NCBI GenBank assembly: GCA_037833965.1
Contig: AP031352.1
Coordinates: 5,188,501-5,252,500 of the forward strand
DNA: 64,000 bases
Direction: 5' to 3'
Source of the DNA: Marchantia polymorpha subsp. ruderalis
Lineage: Eukaryota > Streptophyta > Marchantiopsida > Marchantiales > Marchantiaceae
Position numbers and translations under genes: made by a program. This document shows, piece by piece, positions 55,241 to 64,000 of this stretch (the stretch's first letter is position 1; each line of letters opens with the position of its first letter). The notes under the pieces are model-generated. The model was not told the origin of the DNA, ran no database searches, and saw only the letters and a program-made list of their open reading frames with translations.

Positions 55241-58200
55241 TGCATGCGAAATACAATTCCTAAGTGGTATTGCGAAAATATTAACTCATCTCAATTACCC
55301 GGATTAGTTCCATTAAGTGCAGTCCTTCATATTGCTCTTCGTCTTTGTACGGAGAATTGTTCTTTTCAGCCTGTTTGGAATCACAGTCCATGGCCCAGCC
55401 CTAGACTAGGCGGAAAGGAAGGATCAGTCCAGCGGACGAAACGGACGAGTCAATCATTGGTCATCGTGTACCTGCATGCCAGGTTCCAATGCATTATTGC
55501 ACAATGCGATGCTCGCCCATGAAACTCCATCCTGGACCTGAGAACTTATCCTCAATCGTAGCCTCCCTCCCTAAGGCCAAATTCACTTCACCATCCTCTG
55601 GGATCATGGTTTCTACTTGACTTCAATCCCTTACTGGACCCGGACTTGCGAAGGCGGTATCCGCTGAGCTGTCGGTCACGTTCCGGTGGGCTCCGATGCG
55701 CCATGACTCTCTCTAGGTCGCACGACGATCCGCCGTTCGTCGTGACCGGGCACGCTTGGCGACGCAGTTCATCGCGCCAGTGCCAGGTCGCGCAGTTCCA
55801 AGCTTGACAGTGCACCGCGACTGGGCCCACGTCTGTCATAGGATGCTCGCTAGACTTGCTTCGACGATGATTGCTCGTCCGATTCGTGAGAGGCAATGGA
55901 GTTAAGAGTTGAGCCTAGCATGAATTTTTTAGCTGACTTCAGATTGCACAGCGCCTGAATTCTGATTGTGATAGAGCGCTTGAGCGATCTTTCCCTCTGT
56001 TGGCGCTTTCTTATCTGTTTCATCCACGCGAATTCCAATCGCAGTCAACGTTAACTGAGGACTTGTTACACTGCTGGCCATGGTCTTGAAGACAATCTTC
56101 TACTGGGAAATTTGTGATACATTGCCAGTTCGTAGAGCTTGTATCCAGTACACGCGTGCGATGGAAAGTGTCCAGTAAATTTTGGCAATCTAAGAGGAAG
56201 TCAAGTGATTTTACGTTCTAAACTGCGGAAGGGGGATATCGAGAGAGAATCTCATTCCGAAAGGTGTGAGAATCTGAGAATCTAAACCCGGTTTTGGAAG
56301 AGTTCTGCACAACTGCCCCGAGCAACGGTAGAACTTCTCTCCCCACGCTCATGGCTCAGCTCAGGACGGCACTGTGAGGTCTGCGTCACGTCAACGTCAA
56401 GCTCGTCAACCGTGTCACGGTGGACTGTCCAGTGGAATCTAGAAACTATGAGGTTTCTTTTCCACCTTTCACGAGAACTGTGAGTGATTTCCATGAAGCT
56501 CGAGTGCACATGACAGCTCCAACTAAATCCAACTCCAACTACCATAACAGTGAAACTTGCAGCTCCGTTTGGACCGCATGAGGACTTCGGTGCCGTCTGT
56601 GGGAGCTTGGCATGACACAAGCAGGCCCTTGCCTTCCTGCTGCAAGAATTTGGCCGCATTTTTGGCGCACAGATCTATAAGATCGGACACCGATTGATTC
56701 TCTCTGATCCATAACTTGAGTCTGCCAGGTGTTTGGGATTTTCGATGGTGGAGATTAACTCTTGCCGGTCCTTCCACTTCTTGTCTCTCTCTTCTCCTCC
56801 TCCTCCTCCTCCTCAATACTCGGTGATAACGGAGATGATCGGAATCGACTCCTTGGTGTGGGCCAGAGGACACAGCAACTCGATCACAGTAGAGCTTACA
56901 GTAGGCCCCTGGCTGACAGCTGCTGTGATTAGACATTGTGTCAAACCCAGTTTCAGCCCCGGTAAAATATCAATGAGCTCCACCGTGGTCATCATACTTC
57001 ACGCTAAGGGATACAAAAGTGGATGATTCCAGATGCCATCGTGAGTATCAAACTGTGTTGGCATGAATTTGCAGGCAAGTACCAGCCAGCATGCACACAG
57101 GACAGGCGCATACCCAATGCGTTACCAGGTCTTGAAGTCGCAACTACGATTACGCGCCGACACAGAAGTCGTCTAGATAGAATACTGATAGACCGGATCG
57201 TCCATGTCTACCGTTCTGTACTATACTGCAGAATTCATCTGTCGCTCTCAGCGAACCAGCCAAGGAAAGGTATTGTTAGACGATGGTGATAATAACAGAG
57301 CTAACAACTGCGGAAGACGATGATCGTCTTACGGTACGGGTGGAGAATCTACAGGTCACGACAAATGGTGTAATCTGCAGGGGCTTGCAGCAGCACACAT
57401 GGACCAGACCAATCATCCCCGTCGTATCCGTCATGAAACGTAAGCTAGTCAGAGATATTGTGCATTCGTTAGAATGTCTCACTAGCACCACTGTGCTGTA
57501 CCTCGCCACCAGTACACGCCCCCGTAAAGTCTGTCCGAAATACCAGTTGATCCGGAACCAACTTGAACCTTGAAACGTTAGTGGAAAGGTCCGACGATGA
57601 TTAGAACACCCTCGGAGTCTCCAAGAAATAAAACGGGACCAAATCAGATCGCAGATGGAACTCTGAACAACTGGGAAGAAACTCATTGTAAACTGATCAC
57701 TTACATCCTGCCCTCTCTGGAATATATTAAGACATGTGTTTTAGATGCCAGGTTCTGGCCTGATTTTTTTATATGATTTGTCTCTATTGAATTTTGTAAT
57801 AAATTAATCCACATCCTCCCACTGGCATGGACTACAGTAGAAGATTTTTGTGGGGCTGTACCAAGTGATATGGACGTCTTCCCTGAAACCTGCCCTAACT
57901 CTTGCATTATGCTGTAGGAAACAGTGTTGCCTTCTTGTCAACCTCGTCTCGTAGCACTACTCCCATCCCTGGGTCCTCTACTACCACATTGATGTCGACA
58001 ATGGAATTGACTTACGTATAGCCTATGGCTAATGCCTTCCCTTCCAGCCTACAGCTTCGGGAATGAACAGAGTTTCACAGGTTAGTTGCTCGTGGTGAAG
58101 AAAATTGTCATCAGTCATCTCCAAGCAAGACCATGACTCCTCAGTGTCTTACATGATGGGGTCTTCCCATCCTTTTTGCTACATTGATTGGTTCCCTCGT

Positions 58201-61200
58201 AAGTGATGCTGGAGAGAGGTGAGCCTTACCGCAGATGATGAAGGACTACTGTATGCCATGATTATTATGAGATTGCCAGAAACTTGTGTCCAGCAAAAGC
58301 ACACTCTAGAATCATCTTCGACGAGAGTCCATTCCGGAAGTTCACTCTGAATAAAAAAACAAGGTGGAAAAGAAGCCGGCGGCATGTGTTGCACACTACC
58401 ACAGAGGGCAGAAGAACGTTCACATGGAAGAAGTGAGATGACAAAAATGATACAGATTAACGGAAGGCTACGAATCTCGAAGTACTGCCTAATAAAATAA
58501 AGGTGATGATGATGCTGTAAAAGGTGGCATGACGTCTGACTGCCAAATTTGGTGGCAATGCTTATGATTCATCAGCAAGATGCTTCAAATCAAATCATTT
58601 GTACTGCGGCTTTAGCCCAAAAAGAATGGTTATTCTCTTCATGCCCAACTTCCGATAACCACACCATGCTTCCAGCAAACACATGCTGCAATGATACTAT
58701 TCTTTTCTTCCTTCGAGGGGGCTACCAGCAATGTTCCGCTTCTAGGCCATTTATTCGAATTGCCTTCAGGCACAAAAGCAAAAGACTTCTCCCTCGGGTC
58801 TTGGAGTAAAGTGTAAACAGACGATAAGCGCGTCCGCAGTAACTACTCACCAACATTCCCTCAAACCTTTCCGTCAAAAAGTACCCGTTTTTCTACACAC
58901 GCTGCAGTGCTGCGAAGCATCATCACTTACAGGAGCATCAGATAAAACCTCGTATCCTCTTGCCTCCTTTCCTGCCTTTGAAAGAAACCCTGTCTCAAAT
59001 AGCTTCGACTGAAACATACTATAACATTACAGATGCCTTCCTTCAAATCGCGTCTCACTATATTGACTGAGACATATTATACTTTTGTATAAGGTTACTA
59101 CCTTGCTCACGAAAGTTTTGTGTCGCGTATCACTGCTTATCATTGGGACTGTCGATTTCTGACCGACTGGTTCCTTGAGTATGACATGCTCCGTTTGCTC
59201 ATAAAGTATTCGTCAGCACACTCCTCATGGAGCAAATTTCCACTCGACTCTGCATCTCATAAGATAGTGAAAGTGGATTATCTGCAAAATTTTACTGGAT
59301 TCAGTTTACTTCTCAATTGACTGATGAATCTTATGATCAGTCTCCACACTCTTCAACAGCATGAAGAAGGTGAGTCCAGTGGAAAAAGGATGCGAAACCA
59401 CGACAATGACGGGAAAGGCTCAAAACAGTGGAGAGGCTGAGCACGGGGAAATTCCCCGTTCTTTCGTAGAAGGGAGTAGTGAATTTTTACGCAGTCTCGT
59501 TGTGTCCTTTCTACTGTGTTACAGATTCTGATCCCGCTCTTGTCAGTGTCAAAATATTACCAAGCAGGTTGATGAAAACCTCTTGAGCTTTACTGTTTGG
59601 TAAAGCTTGCGTAAGATAGCTTAGGAATGGAATCTCCGCTTGCAAAAAGCAAAGTACAATGATGAGCTTAGAGTATCGCAGATCTTTGAACTCGACATGG
59701 ACCAAGAGCTCCCGCTCAAGAATCTTATCTATCTCCATCTAGAGGCAGATAATGGTGGAACGACAACAAGACAGAAGAGAGCAAGTAGCATTTGGATCTG
59801 AATATCGATGCGAGGTTACTTTAGGAGTGGCAACTTGGATGTCTTTCCAATGTAGTCAGGCACATTTACTGACTATCCATCTCATGATGGATAGTCAGTT
59901 TACACATTAAGGTGTAAATGTGCCTATCCATCATGAGATGGATAGTCGACTCTGTCTGTGGATAAATAAACTGGAACGCTTTTGTCCGTTAGTATGCTTC
60001 CACAGAAAACAGAATGTCGAGAGTGAGTGAGTTTTAGCAGGGAAAAGAAACTTTTCATTCTCATCTTCAGTATCAATATTTAGCATGAGGTGAAAACGCA
60101 TGGCGAAATACGGGCAGATAGCGAGGCTGTCCACAATTCCAGATAGTTGGGGCTGCATCTGGTTGCAATCAGTTCGAATATTGTCAATCATATCATCACG
60201 GTACTCTTTCGTACAGAGGGTCACCCTTCATGTCACCAGATCCAGAATTACGATTAGCTGAAACTTGTCGGATTCAGCGAGAGCAGTTGATTCCAAGTTG
60301 TCTACAGTTGGATCCACGAGAGGTAGAATGAGTATAAAGCAGTGGAGATTGTTACGTTAAAGTCACGCGATGGAATCTTCGGGGGCCCCTTCCAACACCC
60401 TAACGAGACTTCAAAGATTCCATTCTCTTATAATGCATGTAGATGTGGCGGAGCGAGAGAAATTTGTACCTCTAGGCCAACTGTCGCTAGTGAGACGCAC
60501 GGTTCACTTTTCCACCGGAGCTAGTGCGGCATTGCTAATAGTTGTCCTCATGAAGAAATTTTCATTCACATTAAGCTCTCTGGGGCTTTCAAACCTTTGA
60601 TTTAAGACATGAACGAAGAGAATAGTTTTAGAGGTTGTTGTTTTTCAATCGCCATGACTCTTTCCCAAACAACTATCCTAAAGATGTTCAAATTCACCAG
60701 TTGGTCCGAGATTTCTACGTCAGGTTTACAGAAGCTGTCATCGGCTGACTGATAGGGTCAGTCAATGCTGCCCTCCGAACATGAGTCACCAGTTTGGAAA
60801 AACTCACAAACCTTAGATATGCTCATGTGATTAGCCCACATGTGTCAAGTCTCTTGGACAATGTCTCAATTACTCTCAACTGAACGGTGAAAAGTTGGTG
60901 CAATATCTTCCTGGTGTGCCAGAAAACTCCGGTCCTCTTTCATCTTTCGACGTACTTGACGACTTTCTTGTCGTCTTTGCTCGAAGGACAGTCCGCCCAT
61001 TAGTAAACAAACATCTACATGGTACATGCCAGTATGGAAGTTGCGGTCGATTCTGGCTCTCAACCTTCGGGATGAAATCATGGCGTAAATTGGACGCGGT
61101 GCTGATGAGAGTGTTCCTTCTGCGAAGAATCCTCGTCATGGGCATACGAGAGTACTCATACAGTACTCATATATTGGCACGTGCGTACGCGCAGTTTCCG

Positions 61201-62330
61201 ATGCACTTGCGTTCGTTACTCAGCTAAGTATTCTCGGACCTCCTAGAAGATTCGGGGTATCAGCAGATTATATTTGAACACCGGATCCACGACACCCGAC
61301 GATTTTGAAACCATGTGACATCTTTCCTCACTGCCCCACGGCATCCTTCGTGAATATTCGGAGGTAGTACATGCAAAGCGCCCAAAGTTTAGTGTTCCAG
61401 TAAACTCCTTGGGGGCTCCGAAAATCAAACCAAATTACTAAAAGTTTTAACGGTGAAAGCAAACTGGACGGGGTATCACCCACTACAAAACCGCAGAGTA
61501 TAGCTTCGAACCTGCAGTTCAAGTCACAGATTGCACATGGTGACTTCAGTCCGTGCGTTGAGTTGAGTCTCTCGTGGAGCAACCGTCTGGTCTCATGAAT
61601 CACATTGTAAGTTCGTCACCACGAAACGGCCTGTGTGAGCTTCCAGGCAGGTCGTGCTGTCGTGGTGATTGCTGAAACCTTCTCCATCAACATAGTATGG
61701 TCATATCACAATCGTTAACACAGAGCCCCTTTCCACTTACATTAGTGGAAGGACGCACTGCTTTAAGATACAACACAAATGACTGCCAAGGCAGGGCTCC
61801 ACGCTCGCGATCGAACATTTGGTGGTGGAAAAATGTTGTGCGATAAATACGTCGTCTCAACGAAATTGCCTCCCAGCACGCTTGGAAACTAAATAACATC
61901 TCGCTGGCTTAACAATGTCATCATGAGGTACAAGTAACGTGAAGTCATCGAGCAGTGCGATAGAACACAATCATGGATAAATTTATCTTCATAAAAGTAG
62001 GAGATCCACATACGTAAACCCCAACCCTACCTGACCAACTTTACATTGGCGAGGTCTGGAATCCCAAAACTGGGCGAAGCACCGTGACAATGTTTCTGAA
62101 ACCGTTTATCATCTAACTTATCCTCTTTACATGTGTGACTGACAGAATCCTGATAGAAAAAAAAAAAGCACAGTTGACCAGTTTTGCTCTAAACCACAGC
62201 AACAAGATTTGCAGTGGTCTACTCTGCTTGAGCGAATGAAGTACTACTGCTCCTCCAGCGTAGATCAAAAGTTGCACGGATGTGCATAATGTACAAAGTT
62301 AACACGGTTGGAGGGGCGAAACGGGCTGCT
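55241..62330. other. Intergenic, no recognisable gene
   Basis: GC-balanced sequence. Overlapping frames on both strands occur at 56282-57686, including a 136-codon frame (57276-57686, -) and a 137-codon frame (56523-56936, -), together with a CTC run near 56796-56815. No domain could be named. Frames at 60895-61227 (+) and 60876-61145 (-) are likewise unassigned. A nested palindromic block at 59859-59949 is listed separately. The last few hundred bases may include the SUMO 3' UTR. Confidence 0.4.
59859..59949. repeat. Nested palindromic block
   Basis: An inner perfect hairpin (59868-59899: 14-bp arms ACTGACTATCCATC/GATGGATAGTCAGT, loop TCAT) lies inside an outer inverted pair, GGCACATTTAC at 59859-59869 and GTAAATGTGCC at 59914-59924. 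It is followed at 59925-59944 by a second hairpin made of the same word (TATCCATC/GATGGATA). Confidence 0.9.
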
Positions 62331-63939
62331 TCAAAGTCCTGATGCTCCTCCTGTCTGATGAAGCATGGCATCAATTTCATCGCCATCTTCCATGTCAAGC
62401 TGCATCAGAACGGCAAATCAAGAGATCAGAGAAAAGCATGACTGGTAACATCTCAGGCCGTGGGTGAACCTCTCAAGTGCAGTACATGAAATTTATTGAA
62501 GATGAGACCGGCTAGGACCGACATATAAACCAAGACTATTTCCGTACAAGGAAATAACTGCAATTAAGACAATTGGATTCCCATTATTGAGAAATCAACC
62601 AATAGAAACAAAAATATTATGTGCGGACGTTCGAGTTTCGACTGCATCACGCGGCCGACAATAAACTCATAGATTCCTGTCATGCTACAGAAGGATGGAG
62701 AATCATATTTCATTTACTGCCCTAACATGGACAACAATTTGGTCAGGTTCAAGAGAGGATGGATGAAATCGTGGGTTACCGAAATAAGATGGTGACCGAA
62801 TGGATCCACAGACACAAAGTGCCTGTTTCCCCTCATTTATGTGAAAACTACTTCGTAAAAAGATAGAAACCGATTTTGTTATCAACTATCAACTTTGAAC
62901 CGAGAGATAGAGAGTATATTCAATATAAGAACAAAACTTGTAAACATGAAAGGCTACGGCAAGTACCTCAGCAGGGGTCTGATCTGCACGCAGTCGCCTA
63001 CCATCGAAGAGGAAGGCCATAGAGCTCGAGTCAACAGACTGCCGCTCGCAATAAGCATTCATTAGCTTGCGGAGGGTCGCAGAGCTTTTAATCCGGAAGA
63101 AGACTTCCCCGCCATCCTGGAAATAAATTGAAAACTCCATTAGTCTTCATACTGAACAACGTGAGAGATGAAAGGGATACCCACCATGGCGAGTTTCACC
63201 TGAGGCTTATCATATAATGACACGCCGCACTGTATGATGGACCATCGGGTGCGACGTACGTGAACCGTCGTCCACAATAGAAAAAAAATACTCGTGAGAG
63301 ATTTCAGCTCACGAAAAAGCACAAGCCAAACTCCCCATCTAAATCCACAATGAGGCTCCAGTTGTGAAGTATAACACAACGTCCTACGGGAAGACCCCGA
63401 TTAAAGCAGGGGTGAGTCTTTCATGTTCAGAAGGAATCACCCACCAGGGTTGACAGTCGTCATTTTGAAATATACTTCAGAACAATCGAGGTACTGATAA
63501 CCCCGCAAGAATAAGGGAGTAAGGAGAAAGTTCACTTGAAACTTTTGTCACTCCTCTTTTGCGAGCGAGTTGGCAGAGAGACGAAAGGAGAAGCATCCAA
63601 GACGTGTGAAAGAATTTCATCCATTCACATTTACAATTTCGAGAAAGCCAGTGGGCCATCCTCTGACTGGAAAACTCGGCAAACACACAAATGCCAGGGA
63701 GAAGACGATTGGTGTAATTAAACGACCAGCCATCCAAGAAGCTGAAGAGAGAACTGGAAGAAAAAAAACCAAATATTCTCAAGAAACAGCAGACGGACAC
63801 AACATCCGAAAGAACGATTAAAATTACTCACCTGCCCTTTCACCTTCAAGTTTATATGGGCACCATGGTCGAGCGGCTTCTTCTCCTCCTCGTTGTGCAA
63901 GGCGGACCCAGCAGTGTTGCTATCTTCCACACCGGCCAT
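62331..63939 (-). CDS. SUMO (small ubiquitin-like modifier) precursor
   Basis: Ubiquitin-like modifier conjugated to lysines of target proteins, mainly nuclear. Three exons in minus-strand order: 63832-63939, 62967-63116, 62331-62399; GT-AG introns, both phase 0; 108 residues. The N-terminal tail [13 protein letters not shown] is flexible and acidic, and the beta-grasp fold starts at HINLKVKGQ. Diagnostic SUMO segments are [38 protein letters not shown] and [18 protein letters not shown]. The mature C-terminus is Gly103-Gly104, and the four residues ASGL after it would be removed by a ULP-type protease. An in-frame upstream ATG at 63999 would add a hydrophobic 20-residue leader not seen in SUMOs, so the start at 63939 was chosen. 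The leader region runs to the window edge. Confidence 0.96.
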
Positions 63940-64000
63940 ATCCCAAGCACAGTCCAATCCTCGGGGAAAAACCACAGGCAGGAAGACAGACAGACGCAAC

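Noticed and set aside
61495-61525. B-box-like GGTTCGAAGC on the minus strand
   Set aside because: No A box and no cloverleaf around it.

Overview
The window is nuclear DNA of a land plant. The evidence is a plastid NADP-malate dehydrogenase with both redox-regulatory extensions, a plant-type SUMO, a plant ankyrin/BTB-BTB protein, GT-AG introns of about 50-1200 bp, a eukaryotic tRNA-Ser(AGA) and a decayed Ty3/gypsy element with a tRNA-Met primer site. Genes lie roughly every 10 kb, and some land-plant genes are short and GC-rich. A bryophyte (liverwort or moss) seems plausible, but that is an inference and the species cannot be fixed from sequence alone. No previously undescribed multi-gene system is visible.

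Layout. 1-5313: gene-poor sequence ending in a GC- and microsatellite-rich 5' flank. 5314-10283 (+): chloroplast NADP-MDH, 14 exons, all junctions readable. 10284-15143: no recognisable gene. 15144-16577 (+): intronless F-box/kelch-like protein. 18482-18563 (+): tRNA-Ser(AGA). 19447-23281 (+): ankyrin plus two BTB domains, 5 exons. 23849-25447 (-): intronless protein with a degenerate Nudix-type domain, convergent with the BTB gene. 25448-31642: flank, then increasingly AT-rich intergenic DNA. 31643-35060: Ty3/gypsy relic (5' LTR, primer site, gag and RT fragments, many stops). 35763-36008 (-): a short broken helix-turn-helix reading frame. 36009-40240: extremely AT-rich DNA with near-perfect hairpins. 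40961-44610 (+): organelle-targeted 3'(2'),5'-bisphosphate nucleotidase-like protein, 9 exons. 45592-46131: a complete 520-bp Mutator-like MITE with a 10-bp target-site duplication. 46132-62330: long gene-poor stretch with an AT-rich island at about 50.9-55.1 kb, repeats and hairpins. 62331-63939 (-): SUMO, 3 exons, with its 5' end close to the window edge.

The genes do not form a pathway. They are unrelated housekeeping and regulatory genes: plastid redox export (NADP-MDH), nucleotide phosphatase, ubiquitin-ligase adaptors (F-box; BTB candidates) and SUMO. The most informative structures outside genes are the MULE-type MITE, the set of perfect hairpins in AT-rich or intergenic DNA, and the sharp compositional contrast between AT islands and gene blocks. 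Exon structures were worked out by hand from reading frame, splice dinucleotides and family similarity recalled from memory; no database search was run.
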